Assembly: GCA_029555415.1 (NCBI GenBank)
Contig: JAKPSI010000056.1
Span: 1 to 54,545 of the forward strand
Source: Bacteroidota bacterium
GTDB taxonomy: Bacteria; Bacteroidota; Bacteroidia; Chitinophagales; Chitinophagaceae
Direction: 5' to 3'
Length of the DNA: 54,545 nucleotides
A model generated the notes under the pieces. It did not search any database. It saw only the letters and a list, made by a program, of their open reading frames with translations, and was not told the origin of the DNA. Below, piece after piece: positions 33,553 through 43,395 of this stretch (positions are counted from its first letter, which is position 1; the number at the start of each line of letters is the position of its first letter). Made by a program: the position numbers and the translations under genes.

Positions 33553-34629
33553 TTAAGCGGCTGATTCAAATGCGGCCTGGATGCGGTTCAACTGCTCCCG
33601 GTCGCATTTTTTTGTGCGCGCCTTCATCACCGCGATGGCTTCTTCTTTAGAGGCGAAGGTATTGTTGATATTAACCAGGTTATCGGCCAGCTTATCATAA
33701 TTCTTCGTCATCAGCCAGATGAAGATGTGCAGGTAATGCACGCCATCGAATACCAGGATCTTCTTCTTCGCGATCTCATCCTGCAGACGCAAAAATTCAC
33801 CGGGGATATCGGTGTAATGCATCGCGGGGCGAACGTGGTGGATGGCATGGTAACCATCGTTCCAGCATTTCTGGTTATAAGGGGTATTGATACAGTTGAT
33901 GGTATTGTCTTCCGGATCTTCCAGGTCTACAAAAGCATGCTGTGTCCAGTTGCCCAGCATCATCACGAAACGGGCAAATACGAAGGGGATGATGAAAACG
34001 AAAAGTGTAGCGTGAAAATTCACGAAGGAGAGCCCGATCAGTGCCACATAGAACATCAACTCGCCCCAGGTAAGGCGCATATAGAATTTCTTACGGTTGT
34101 GGTCGAACATGTACATGAAGGTGTCCGTGAATCCCATCAGGAAGAAACGGGCATAATAAGTAAAGAATCCGAGGAGGCTGTCACGCTGATACGGCAACGT
34201 ACTGCTGCGGTCTTCAGGCATATTATTCTCCACGTGGTGCATCGCCATATGGTGCACGAAATAGGTCTCAGGGGTGTGACCAAAGAAAGGGCAAATGACC
34301 CAGATGGTCCAGTTGTACATCCAGGTATATTCCTTTTTGAACAGCTTGCGGTGACTGATGCAGTGCAGCATCAGGCCGAACGGTCCTTTGAACATCATTT
34401 GTGACACATAGAAATAGGGTACATACAACAACCACCAGTACCAGCTCTGCAGCAGCGGAGAGTACAGGATGATCGCAGCCGGTAATACGAGCAGGTGGAT
34501 CTTCGTCAGCAGCATGATAAAGGGGAAGTCCCGTTTATCGCTCATGAAGCGGAACCAGAATCTCTCGTACCAGGAATACGTGTCTTTCGGAGTATAAACG
34601 GGATCCGTAATGGTGGTCAGGGCCTTCAT
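33553..34629 (-). CDS. Membrane fatty acid desaturase
   Basis: This 358-residue di-iron membrane protein shows the three histidine boxes: HCISH (89-93), HHMAMHH (126-132) and HAIHH (261-265), spaced by hydrophobic segments at about 37-60, 64-80, 152-172 and 190-225. Members insert a double bond into acyl chains, using oxygen and an electron donor. Position specificity cannot be told. It stands alone, with a 176-nt upstream gap in which no clear -7 box was found. Confidence 0.88.
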   Translation of the reverse strand: MKALTTITDPVYTPKDTYSWYERFWFRFMSDKRDFPFIMLLTKIHLLVLPAAIILYSPLLQSWYWWLLYVPYFYVSQMMFKGPFGLMLHCISHRKLFKKEYTWMYNWTIWVICPFFGHTPETYFVHHMAMHHVENNMPEDRSSTLPYQRDSLLGFFTYYARFFLMGFTDTFMYMFDHNRKKFYMRLTWGELMFYVALIGLSFVNFHATLFVFIIPFVFARFVMMLGNWTQHAFVDLEDPEDNTINCINTPYNQKCWNDGYHAIHHVRPAMHYTDIPGEFLRLQDEIAKKKILVFDGVHYLHIFIWLMTKNYDKLADNLVNINNTFASKEEAIAVMKARTKKCDREQLNRIQAAFESAA

Positions 34630-34805
34630 TGTGTCAATTCAAATGAATAATAACTACCCGTATTCTTCAAGCGGATAGCAGTAATTTCTCAATGTGGTCT
34701 AATTGGGAAACGGTTGGTTCGGTGCGGTAAAATTATGGCATTTTACTACAGAAAAAACTTTTGTTTACCTGTCACAGAACAGAATAGTCCTTGAATATTA
34801 ACAAT

Positions 34806-36251
34806 TTATAATTGATGATCCGGTTTGATGGAACGCACTTTCGTGGTCGCACCACCTTCAAGACTCAGGCTCACCGGTTGATTGGTTTTCCAGTTACCGC
34901 GTGTAAAATCCGGGATGTCCATCGTCTTTGAACGGCTGGAAACGGATTTTTCACTCAGCGGACTGATACTGCTCCACAAAGCAGCGTCATAAACATCCTG
35001 ATCCAGCGGTAATCCGTTACGCAGACAATCGATCAGGCGCCAGTCCATGATGAAGTCCATACCGCCATGTCCGCCCACATCCTTTGCGATCGCACCGATA
35101 TGATTGACGATCGGCGTTGAATATTTTTTATAGAGATCGTCCAGTTCTTCTTTCTTGATCCAGCTGTGTCCGAAAGCTACCCGTTCCGGTGAAGGCCATT
35201 TCCCCACAGAACCCTTTGTTCCGCTCAGTACGTGGATCCTGGAATAGGGGCGGGGTGAGGATACATCGTGCTGGATCATCAGGCTTTTGCCTCTATAGGT
35301 CCGGATCAGCGTCGTATTCATATTGCCTCGGAAAGGCTTGTTCGTGAATTCCTGGAAAAAAGGATCCTTTGCTGCCATCTCATTGGCAATATTATTCATC
35401 GTGAAATCATTGGTGCTCATACTCACCAGGTGGTCCATCCTGTCGCCACGGTTGATGTTCATGCATTGCGCGATCGGGCCGAGGCCGTGCGTGGGATAAA
35501 GATTTCCGTTACGGGAGGCATTCTCTTTCAGGCGCCACATATCCGCATAGGCATTCTTGTTGAATAGCCAGTCGCGGGTCAGATCATGTATGTATGCACC
35601 TTCGGCATGTACCAGCTCTCCGAACATACCATTGCGTGTCATGTTCAGGGTGAGTTGTTCAAAAAAATCGTAACAACAATTTTCAAGCATCATGCAGTGC
35701 TTGCGGGTGGCTTCTGATGTTTCCACCAGTTCCCAGCACTGATCGAGCGTTTTGGCGGAGGGGACTTCCGTTGCTGCATGTTTGCCGTTCTTCATCGCGC
35801 GTACAGCAATAGGTGTATGTAAGTGCCAGGGCGTAGGTGTGTAAACAAGATCGAGGTCATGACTGTCGCAAAGCGCTTTCCAGCCTTCTTCTCCGCTGTA
35901 TTCTTTCGCTTTGGGGCGATTCATTTTCTCCAGTGTCTTTTGAGCCGCCGCTACACGGTCCGGATATTTATCGCACAAAGCCACGATCTCCACGCCGTCA
36001 ATATAACTCAGTCTTTCCACGGCATCAGAACCCCGCTGTCCCAGACCAACGATACCGATCCTGACCGTTTCGATCTTAGGCGCGGCATAACCACTCATGT
36101 TGAAACGTGCGCCTTTGGTTTCACGTTGCTGTGAACGTTCAACCTGTTCGTCACTGGCGCCATTGTAGGCTGCCAGAGAAGGCATACCGGTTGCGAGAAC
36201 ACCACCGCCAACGGCGATGCTGCGTAAGAATTTTCTGCGGTTCTTATCCAT
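34806..36251 (-). CDS. Tat-exported Gfo/Idh/MocA oxidoreductase, GH109-like
   Basis: This 481-residue protein opens with a twin-arginine signal (NRRKFLRSIAVGGGVLATG), so it is exported folded with bound NAD. The Rossmann motif VGLGQRG sits near 69-75 and TPTPWHLHTPIA near 140. The layout, including the TEVPSA segment and the C-terminal half, resembles GH109 enzymes that cleave alpha-N-acetylgalactosamine through an NAD-dependent mechanism; related glycosidase or redox activity is possible. ATG 36251 was chosen because the Tat signal starts there; the upstream in-frame extension is not signal-like. Confidence 0.8.
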   Translation of the reverse strand: MDKNRRKFLRSIAVGGGVLATGMPSLAAYNGASDEQVERSQQRETKGARFNMSGYAAPKIETVRIGIVGLGQRGSDAVERLSYIDGVEIVALCDKYPDRVAAAQKTLEKMNRPKAKEYSGEEGWKALCDSHDLDLVYTPTPWHLHTPIAVRAMKNGKHAATEVPSAKTLDQCWELVETSEATRKHCMMLENCCYDFFEQLTLNMTRNGMFGELVHAEGAYIHDLTRDWLFNKNAYADMWRLKENASRNGNLYPTHGLGPIAQCMNINRGDRMDHLVSMSTNDFTMNNIANEMAAKDPFFQEFTNKPFRGNMNTTLIRTYRGKSLMIQHDVSSPRPYSRIHVLSGTKGSVGKWPSPERVAFGHSWIKKEELDDLYKKYSTPIVNHIGAIAKDVGGHGGMDFIMDWRLIDCLRNGLPLDQDVYDAALWSSISPLSEKSVSSRSKTMDIPDFTRGNWKTNQPVSLSLEGGATTKVRSIKPDHQL

Positions 36252-36356
36252 ATGGAAGCTTTTGGGTGTTCCTGCAATATCCTGAATAAATCGCTGAAAT
36301 AGCGCATGCACGACAATTTTGAGCAAACGATTGAGCCTGTCCGGAAGGAGCAGGGA

Positions 36357-38579
36357 TCAGAGATTCAGCCAGCAGTTCATTTTGAAAACGATCGCGCGGT
36401 TGCGGTTCTTCAGGAAAGGTGTGTCGAAGTAATTGTCGGTGTACACCAGGAACAAGTCGCTCATGGGTTTATAGCGCCATTGTAAACGGCTGTTGATATT
36501 CACGTTATTCTCCTGCGTATTGTATTGCATGAAAGTGGTCCACGAGAAATAATTACTGAAGTTGATCTCTACCCGGGGCGCGATCAGCAGGAGCGTCGCA
36601 TTGCCGTATGGTTGCGGGAATTCAAGCTTGTCCGTTTCCAGCATCACGGAAAAATTGCCCCAGGGTTGTGCTCGGTAGGCAAGTCCTGCCTGAAACTGTT
36701 TGAGCGTTCCGTTATAGAACGAGCCGACCCTTACACTGCCCTGAAAACCGACCGGCTTCCTGGAATCAGAACGGTATTCGGCATTCACCTGAGTATATTG
36801 ATAATGCCCTTTCGGTAAAGGATCATAATCCGTAAAGGAAGTGGGGAATTGTAACTGCAGGTCCTCACTCTCTAAACGAAGGTCGATCCGTGAAGTGTTC
36901 TGGAAGCGGATGGAATGATGCAGACTTAATGAAAGTTCATTGAAGGTCCCATCCGGATTCCAGACAATGAAACTCTCCGTGGAAAGCCTTTGGCTACTGA
37001 TCTTACCTTTTTTAGGGAAGAAACTGTATGATGAACTGGCGAAAAGGCTTTTATAACCCAGACGAATGGTCGTGTCACGTGCCGCATCATAATTCTCGAT
37101 CCGTTGCACATATCCCATATCGGTATAAAAGTTCGTGCCGATCCCGTCATAGTTGATGAATGCATTGAATCTCCTCCCGAAATAACCACCGCCATAGTTC
37201 AGGTAATGTGAGTTGTCATGAACGCCGTATTTCCAGCTCTGGTGCCAGCCGCCCCAAGCCTGCCAGTCACCCTTCACATTGGAGTACACTCCTTCCACGC
37301 CTGCATTGCGTCCATACCGGTCCAGCGGATTAGCTTTCTTTTTTTCTGCACTCATGAAAGCTTCACGGTCGAAATAATAGGTTTTGATCAGCGATCTTTT
37401 ATGTACCCTACGGGTCATCGAAAATGCGGTATAATTCTGCGCTGCAAAATCACCTTTCTTGCCGGTCTGCATGTTCATGATCCCGATCCTGGTCTTGGCA
37501 TCCAGGTTCCCGGTGATGCGCGCGCCCGCGATGATCGGGATCCGGTTCCCATCCTTATCCAGCCCGATCGTACGGGAATAAAAAGGACGGGCAGGAGGGA
37601 TACCGTAGTTAGAGAACAGATCCGCGTTCTCCAGGAAGAAGGTCCTTCTTTCCGGGAAGAAAATATCGAAACGGGTCAGGTTCGTTACCTGCTGGTCCAC
37701 ATCCACCTGTGAAAAATCCGGGTTCACGGTCATATCCAGATTCAGGTTCGATGAAAGGGCCACTTTGGCATCAAACCCTGCATTGAAATCGCCATGTGTC
37801 TTCACGCCATCTTCCGGGTTGCTGTTCACACCACTGGTGAGATAAGGAACGAGTGTGATATTCTGACCCGCTGCGGGAGGCGCCTGCTCCCATACTAACG
37901 CTCCTGTATAGCCGAAATCATAGAACTGGAGGTTCACGGGTATCCGGGTCCAGGTGCTGTATTCGTTATGTTTCAGATCGGTACGAATGAAATTGACACC
38001 CCATATTTTCTTACTGGCATCATAGCGTAATGTTTTGAAAGGGATGGCGATCTCAGCGATCCAGCGGTCGGACTGACGGGTGGTTTGGGAGAACCATTTA
38101 TTATCCCAGCTGAAACTGATCTCATTATCCGTATTGGCGGTGATCAGGTCTTCCGCCTGAACATTATAGGCGCTGACCGCGAACAGGAATCCGTTGGTCC
38201 GGCCATTGTTCGGGTCCAGTACGATACCGATCCCGTCACTGGCACCCGGATCCACATCGCGTTTGAGCGTCTGGATCACATAGTAGTTGGTATCGTAGTT
38301 AACAAAACCGAAATAAATGTAGTTGTCATCGTAAGTAACCCGCGCTTCTGTTTGTCTTTGCGCCAGTGCGGTATCGACCGGGGATTTTTGCCAGAAACCT
38401 GAAACGGGAACTGCGTTCTTCCAGGCTGCTTCGTCCAGTATCCCGTCGATCTTTATCGGACCGGGCGCTTTGCCTGCGGGCAGCTGATACTTCTCCTGAT
38501 ACAGATCATTTCTGAGGTCTTGCGCATGCAGAACCCCGTTGATGAATAAAAGAAGTATGATAGCCGCGATCGATCTCAT
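36357..38579 (-). CDS. DUF5916 outer-membrane protein with CBM9-like N-domain
   Basis: The 740-residue product has a signal peptide (MRSIAAIILLLFINGVLHA), an N-terminal beta-sandwich resembling family 9 carbohydrate-binding modules (IKIDGILDEAAWKNA at about 43-57, then DDNYIYFGFVNYD) and a long DUF5916 region of amphipathic strands ending in a terminal NCWLNL typical of an outer-membrane barrel. Function is not established; glycan or polymer binding is suggested by the N-domain. ATG 38579 is used since the upstream start is a TTG without signal character. Confidence 0.8.
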   Translation of the reverse strand: MRSIAAIILLLFINGVLHAQDLRNDLYQEKYQLPAGKAPGPIKIDGILDEAAWKNAVPVSGFWQKSPVDTALAQRQTEARVTYDDNYIYFGFVNYDTNYYVIQTLKRDVDPGASDGIGIVLDPNNGRTNGFLFAVSAYNVQAEDLITANTDNEISFSWDNKWFSQTTRQSDRWIAEIAIPFKTLRYDASKKIWGVNFIRTDLKHNEYSTWTRIPVNLQFYDFGYTGALVWEQAPPAAGQNITLVPYLTSGVNSNPEDGVKTHGDFNAGFDAKVALSSNLNLDMTVNPDFSQVDVDQQVTNLTRFDIFFPERRTFFLENADLFSNYGIPPARPFYSRTIGLDKDGNRIPIIAGARITGNLDAKTRIGIMNMQTGKKGDFAAQNYTAFSMTRRVHKRSLIKTYYFDREAFMSAEKKKANPLDRYGRNAGVEGVYSNVKGDWQAWGGWHQSWKYGVHDNSHYLNYGGGYFGRRFNAFINYDGIGTNFYTDMGYVQRIENYDAARDTTIRLGYKSLFASSSYSFFPKKGKISSQRLSTESFIVWNPDGTFNELSLSLHHSIRFQNTSRIDLRLESEDLQLQFPTSFTDYDPLPKGHYQYTQVNAEYRSDSRKPVGFQGSVRVGSFYNGTLKQFQAGLAYRAQPWGNFSVMLETDKLEFPQPYGNATLLLIAPRVEINFSNYFSWTTFMQYNTQENNVNINSRLQWRYKPMSDLFLVYTDNYFDTPFLKNRNRAIVFKMNCWLNL

Positions 38580-38684
38580 GTTGGTCTGGTTATTATTATC
38601 CGGGCGCAATTTGCGAAATATAAAGCAGTGCCCGGCATCTTTGCCGTTGAATCGTTTGTTTACTTGATGAAAGGCGGATTTTGA

Positions 38685-39365
38685 TTACAGATCTTTGAGC
38701 AGGTCAGGACGCCTGTCCTGTGTGCGTTTCAGCGATTGCTCATGCCGCCACTCCTCGATCAGGCGATGGTTGCCGCTCATGAGTGCATCCGGGACTTTCC
38801 ATCCTCTGAAATCAACAGGTCTGGAATATACCGGCGGAGCAAGCAGATTGTCCTGGAAAGAATCAAAGAGTGCGGATGTTTCATCATTCAATACTCCGGG
38901 TAATAGTCTGCCGATGGAATCCACCAGTACAGCTGCTGCCAACTCACCGCCACTGAGTACATAATCGCCAATGGAGATCTCCATGGTCACAAAATGTTCC
39001 CGGATCCTTTCGTCAATACCCTTGTAGTGTCCACAGATCATCAGCAGATTCTTTTTCAGGGAAAGCCCGTTCGAGATCTGCTGATTCAGTTGCTTGCCGT
39101 CGGGTGTGAGATAAATGATCTCATCGTAAGTCACGGTTTGTGATAATTCCTCAATGGCTTTTGCCAGTGGTTCACACATCATCACCATTCCGGCGCCGCC
39201 TCCGTATTGATAATCGTCGATCTGTCCGTACTCATTCACCGCCCATTTACGCAAATGATGCACATGCACTTCCAGCAGGCCCTTGTCCTGAGCCCTTTTC
39301 ATGATACTGTGCTGTAACGGGCTCTCCAGCAACTCGGGAAGTACAGAAAGGATGTCTATGCGCAT
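38685..39365 (-). CDS. trmD: tRNA (guanine-37-N1)-methyltransferase
   Basis: This 226-residue SPOUT-family enzyme methylates G37 next to the anticodon. The knot motifs [10 protein letters not shown] (53-62), [10 protein letters not shown] (112-121) and [11 protein letters not shown] are all present. Unlike the common order it is not next to rpsP, rimM or rplS. It ends 105 nt before the DUF5916 start on the same strand. Confidence 0.95.
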   Translation of the reverse strand: MRIDILSVLPELLESPLQHSIMKRAQDKGLLEVHVHHLRKWAVNEYGQIDDYQYGGGAGMVMMCEPLAKAIEELSQTVTYDEIIYLTPDGKQLNQQISNGLSLKKNLLMICGHYKGIDERIREHFVTMEISIGDYVLSGGELAAAVLVDSIGRLLPGVLNDETSALFDSFQDNLLAPPVYSRPVDFRGWKVPDALMSGNHRLIEEWRHEQSLKRTQDRRPDLLKDL

Positions 39366-39407
39366 GGCCCAAAGATAAGGTGAGCCGGCAAATTGGGGCG
39401 GGAATGC

Positions 39408-39788
39408 TCAGTTCGCGGAAACATAGACGGTGGCATAACCCGTATTGGCAGCCGCGTCAATGGCCATGATCTGGATCTTGTACTGAATGCCGGCCTGTGC
39501 GGCAAAGGATTCCGAATAGTCGAAATTGGCAGTGGCAGCCCCATGATGTATATCGATGAGCTCAGTGCCGGTCAAGTTATTATAAACATGCACATGCACT
39601 TCGGCCAGTTTCAGGTTGTCGGTGACGGTGCCGCTGACCGTTATCGCATTGCCGGCTGCGAACACCTGATTAGGGGTGGGCGTATTAATGACAATGACGG
39701 GCAATTCCCGGTCTGACGGAGCATTTCCTTTTTTGGAACAGGCATGTAAAACAATTGTTGACACAATGATCAGGAGCACGAGCTTCAT
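39408..39788 (-). CDS. Small lipoprotein with Ig-like beta fold
   Basis: This 126-residue protein has a lipobox (VLHAC, Cys17) after a short signal and one beta-sandwich domain (ELPVIVINTPTPNQVFAAG ... ITVSGTVTDNLKLAEVHVHVYN ... YKIQIMAIDAAANTGYATVYV), like the Ig-type or DUF4625 lipoproteins of Bacteroidota. It is probably surface or periplasmic and may bind sugar or protein. It ends 42 nt before trmD on the same strand. Confidence 0.7.
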   Translation of the reverse strand: MKLVLLIIVSTIVLHACSKKGNAPSDRELPVIVINTPTPNQVFAAGNAITVSGTVTDNLKLAEVHVHVYNNLTGTELIDIHHGAATANFDYSESFAAQAGIQYKIQIMAIDAAANTGYATVYVSAN

Positions 39789-39824
39789 ACTTTAAATGTA
39801 GCAAAATCCGTTCCCAAATAAAAA

Positions 39825-39844
39825 CCGGCCCTGTTCAGGGCCGG
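39825..39844 (-). terminator. Terminator at the end of the nos operon
   Basis: CCGGCCCTG (39825-39833) and CAGGGCCGG (39836-39844) form a perfect 9-bp stem. On the minus strand TTTTTATTTGG follows, so it terminates transcription leaving the ric gene, the last gene of the nos operon. Confidence 0.88.
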
Positions 39845-39887
39845 CTGCGTTTTCTTGCTCTCCCGGGCAGTTAAAGAAAGGCTCAGG

Positions 39888-40607
39888 TCAGAGGGTTTGC
39901 TCCTCCTGCATGCGTAAAGCAGCGGGGAATAAAACATAGTTCTCCAGATGCACGTGCTGGTGCAGGTCTGCTTCAAAGGCTTTTAAGGATGCATACATCA
40001 GCTGATAGGTCGTGCAGGCACCCACAGGCGGTGTGTAGTTGTTGGTCAGTTGTCTGATCTCGGCCAGTCCAGCCCCTGCATTCTCATGCTCATGTTCCAT
40101 GACCTGTATGGCACTTTTAATGAAAATATTTTTTTCAAATTCGCCCCATTCCTCTTTCTGTGATCTTTCCATCATCTGAATGCGGGGGAAAAGAATGTGC
40201 TCTTCCTTCAGCATGTGCTGGTCCAGTTCGGTTTTTACGGCCAGGAATATATCGAAGATCCTGTACAGTTCAGGATGCTTCGGTCCGTGCTTGGATGTGA
40301 CTTTTTCCAGATAGGCCATCAGTTGCGGACCTTCTTTCCGGACATAACTGTGGTGATATTTAATGATGTAATCCACGAGTGCTCCGGGTTCGAGTTCCGC
40401 GGGAATGATCGTGGCAGGACTGGTTCCTATTACGGACTCCAGATCTTTGATCAGTACATCGGGCAGGATCAGTTTTTCAGCACAGGCTTCTTTAAGGGTG
40501 CGTTTGCCCCGGCAGCAGAAGTCAAGATCATATTTTTCGAGGACCGCGGCGCTGCGGAAATTATCTTTTACGATCTGGGCGAGGGTACTGTTTGATAGCG
40601 ATTGCAT
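39888..40607 (-). CDS. ric: Di-iron Fe-S cluster repair protein (RIC/ScdA), copy 1
   Basis: This 239-residue protein pairs an N-terminal DUF542 domain with the Cys31-Cys32 motif (DLDFCCRGKRTL) and a hemerythrin-like di-iron domain with the KYHHSYVRKE, KEEHILFP, MEHEHENAG and HLENYVLFP iron-binding helices. RIC proteins restore iron-sulfur clusters after nitric oxide damage. It is the last gene of the nos operon, 26 nt after nosY, which ties it to nitrogen-oxide respiration. A second copy is at 48532. Confidence 0.92.
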   Translation of the reverse strand: MQSLSNSTLAQIVKDNFRSAAVLEKYDLDFCCRGKRTLKEACAEKLILPDVLIKDLESVIGTSPATIIPAELEPGALVDYIIKYHHSYVRKEGPQLMAYLEKVTSKHGPKHPELYRIFDIFLAVKTELDQHMLKEEHILFPRIQMMERSQKEEWGEFEKNIFIKSAIQVMEHEHENAGAGLAEIRQLTNNYTPPVGACTTYQLMYASLKAFEADLHQHVHLENYVLFPAALRMQEEQTL

Positions 40608-40633
40608 GATTGGATATTTTAGATTGTTTAAGA

Positions 40634-41401
40634 TTAAAGGTCTTTTTTGCGGAACATCCGCAGCGCGATCAGTAATGGCGCGATGATCCAGGCCAGCATG
40701 ATCGCGGTAGTGAAGAGGATCCCCTGCGCACTGCCGAAGAATTGTTTGTACAAGGCACCGGTATATCCCATCAGCGCACTGATGTCCATTTTAAGCATGA
40801 TGAAGATCCTTCCCAGGTCGATCGGATTCAGTGCCGCCAGCGCAAGTGTTGCTTTTTCCATCGGGTAATCACTGAACGTGAACAGGATCATCAGGATCAG
40901 TCCATCATAGATCAGCGCGAAATAGAACCAGAGCAGTAAAGCCATCCCGATGCCACGCGCTTTATCGCGGGCCCTGACCGCCGTTACAAATGCCAGGGAA
41001 GTGAAGATGAGGGTCAGACAGGTGCCGGTGAATAACAGGGCCATTCCTGTCGGGTTGAATGCATACAACAAAACCGGAATGCCGGCTCCGGTCCAGAATG
41101 CGGTCACCAGGGAGATCGCTACACCACCATATTCGCTGAGCAATATCCGGCCGCGACCCATCGGCTGTGCCAGCAGCAATTCAATGAATTCATAGGAATT
41201 GTAATAGTGGATCGTGGTAAAGATCATGCTCATCAGCGGAATGATGATCAGTACAATATTGAGCAGACTCAGTATAGCCTTGCTCTCATTGTCCTCAAGG
41301 GAAAAGAGACTGAATGTGATCACGCCCAGGAACAATGCATAGGCGATGATGACCTTGCTCCGGAGGATGTCATACAATACGTATCGTGATAATTTGAGCA
41401 T
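40634..41401 (-). CDS. nosY: NosY-type ABC permease
   Basis: This 255-residue integral membrane protein with about six helices is the permease partner of NosF. It has the ABC-2-like opening LSRYVLYDILRSKVIIAYALFLG and the QPMGRGRILLSEYGG segment typical of NosY. NosDFY is needed to mature the copper centre of nitrous oxide reductase by delivering sulfur or copper-related cargo to the periplasm. It lies 6 nt after nosF. Confidence 0.87.
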   Translation of the reverse strand: MLKLSRYVLYDILRSKVIIAYALFLGVITFSLFSLEDNESKAILSLLNIVLIIIPLMSMIFTTIHYYNSYEFIELLLAQPMGRGRILLSEYGGVAISLVTAFWTGAGIPVLLYAFNPTGMALLFTGTCLTLIFTSLAFVTAVRARDKARGIGMALLLWFYFALIYDGLILMILFTFSDYPMEKATLALAALNPIDLGRIFIMLKMDISALMGYTGALYKQFFGSAQGILFTTAIMLAWIIAPLLIALRMFRKKDL

Positions 41402-41407
41402 AACGGT

Positions 41408-42160
41408 TTATTTTTTATCGGCCAGGACCTCGTCGATCCACAACGCTTCTCTTTTTTCTGTTTTCATCACATGTGCGATCGCCTTGCCGAGCTTTTCCTC
41501 ACCCGTTTCTTGTTGCAATGTGTTAATGTCCTTGTAGAATACAAGTTTGCCATCCTGCATGTATATCACATCCGTGGTCAGGTCGTCCAGATCGCTCAGG
41601 ATATGGGAAGTGATCAGAATGAGTTTTTCTTTTTTCTTTTCTTCCATGATCTTTTCCTTCAGGATCTCTGAGGAAAGCGGGTCCAGACCGGCTGTGGGTT
41701 CATCCAGGATCAGAATGTCAGGATTGAAATAAAAGGCAAGCGCAGCACTCACTTTCTGCCGCGTGCCACCGCTGAGTGTCCGCAGTGGTTTTTCGAATAA
41801 GGAGACCAGATTGAATTTCACCAGCAGGTCCGTGTCCAGCTCATTGTCGGGTACCTGCCGGATATTCTTCATCATGCGGAACAAATGGCCGATCCGCATA
41901 TTGTCCGGATAACGGCCGATCTGCGGCATATAACCGATCGAGGCCCGGTAAGCGGGGTCTTTTTCCACCGGCAGCTGATTGACGAAGATCTGGCCACTGT
42001 CAGGTTTTACCATCCCAAGTATGCATTTGATGAGTGTCGTTTTACCTGAACCATTCGGTCCGATCAGCGCCACGACCTGCCCTTTGCCGAAGAAACAACT
42101 GATGTCATCCAGTGCCTGCAGTCTGCGGAATCTTTTATGGATCTTTTCTATGCGGATCAT
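41408..42160 (-). CDS. nosF: NosF-type ABC ATP-binding protein
   Basis: This 250-residue ATPase has Walker A GPNGSGKTT (34-42), the signature LSGGTRQK and Walker B ILILDEPTAGLDP. It is the ATPase of the NosDFY machine for maturing NosZ. Its start overlaps the nosD stop in ATGA (42157-42160). Confidence 0.92.
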   Translation of the reverse strand: MIRIEKIHKRFRRLQALDDISCFFGKGQVVALIGPNGSGKTTLIKCILGMVKPDSGQIFVNQLPVEKDPAYRASIGYMPQIGRYPDNMRIGHLFRMMKNIRQVPDNELDTDLLVKFNLVSLFEKPLRTLSGGTRQKVSAALAFYFNPDILILDEPTAGLDPLSSEILKEKIMEEKKKEKLILITSHILSDLDDLTTDVIYMQDGKLVFYKDINTLQQETGEEKLGKAIAHVMKTEKREALWIDEVLADKK

Positions 42161-43395
42161 TTTTTGTTGGGTTTCATACAGGGTTTATTGTCAACCAGAT
42201 TCTCAGGTGTCAGACTCGGGATCGCTTTTTCAGCTTTGTCCATCAATGTGACCATGAAGCTCCGCATCAGGATCAGGGTGGAAGGGGTTTGCTCCACGAT
42301 CATGGAATACATGCTGATCGGGTGATAAGGAATGTCCCCGGTCCCGTCATGGTTGATGTCGTAGCCTTCATATTTGTCCCAGTAATTCCGGTCGAACGTA
42401 TTCAGCACCATGGTGCCGTTCGTGGCTACATCAAAACTGTTACCGAAGAAATTGTTCTCACGGAATTCGTTGCCGTCGCAGCTGGCCTGCACCCTGACAG
42501 CCCATCCATTGCTGGTGAAATTGTTATGGAGGATCTGTATGCGGCTGCTTCCTTCCATGTAAATGCCGGCCGTATTACGGAGAAAGATATTTTTTTCGAT
42601 ATGACTGTCGGATATCTCTTTCAAAAGTAATCCGTATGCGGAAGGGCCCCAGTTCTCATCGAATGTGTTGCCCGTCATCGTTACCTGATGCGAATACATC
42701 ACGGCAACGCCCGCGCCATTATTGTGGAATGTATTATTCGTATAATGATCATTGTGGGAGAACATGAAATGCAATCCATACCGGATATTCCTTTCGCTCT
42801 GGTTACGCTGCACAGTGGAGCCAGTCACGAATTCGAAATAGATACCGTCCCTGTGCCCGGTAATATGATTGTTGTCGATCATCGCTCCGGAACATTTCCA
42901 CAGGTGTATGCCATTGCCGGTCAGTTGCTCCGAACGGGGCGTACCGCTGACCGAATTCCCGCGCACGGTACAGTCGTTGCTGTTGGAGATGTGGATCGCG
43001 AAATAAGCATTGATGACCGTATTATTTTCGATGATGACCCGTGCACAGTCCACCAGTTTGATGGCTGCGAAATCATTCAGCGCGGAATAACCGGCGTTGA
43101 TGAAACGGATACCTTTCACTTTGATATCATGACCGCTGATCGTCAGGATCTCATGTTTGTTCTCGCCGTCCAGTATAGCACCATTCTCGCCCAGTAGTGT
43201 TATGGCCTTACGGATCACATGATTCCCTTCGCGATACGTACCGCTTTTAAGGATGATGGTATCACCGTCTTCAGCCAGCAGTAAAGCTTTTGTGAGAGAG
43301 GGTATACTGCTGCCTGCTCCGGCGACGATCGTTCTGGCCTGGACAGGTTGAAGGAAAAGCAATGATATGAAGAGGAAGAGGATACGCATGTTCAT
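42157..43395 (-). CDS. nosD: NosD, periplasmic copper-site maturation protein
   Basis: About 412 residues with a signal peptide (MNMRILFLFISLLFLQPVQA) followed by a right-handed parallel beta helix (repeated IENN, IDNNHITGH, VQRNQSERN, IEKNIFLRN turns) of the CASH/NosD family. NosD works with NosFY and is needed for assembly of the catalytic copper centre of NosZ. ATG 43395 is used because it overlaps the NosL stop in ATGA, like the other junctions; 43389 is an alternative. Confidence 0.9.
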   Translation of the reverse strand: MNMRILFLFISLLFLQPVQARTIVAGAGSSIPSLTKALLLAEDGDTIILKSGTYREGNHVIRKAITLLGENGAILDGENKHEILTISGHDIKVKGIRFINAGYSALNDFAAIKLVDCARVIIENNTVINAYFAIHISNSNDCTVRGNSVSGTPRSEQLTGNGIHLWKCSGAMIDNNHITGHRDGIYFEFVTGSTVQRNQSERNIRYGLHFMFSHNDHYTNNTFHNNGAGVAVMYSHQVTMTGNTFDENWGPSAYGLLLKEISDSHIEKNIFLRNTAGIYMEGSSRIQILHNNFTSNGWAVRVQASCDGNEFRENNFFGNSFDVATNGTMVLNTFDRNYWDKYEGYDINHDGTGDIPYHPISMYSMIVEQTPSTLILMRSFMVTLMDKAEKAIPSLTPENLVDNKPCMKPNKK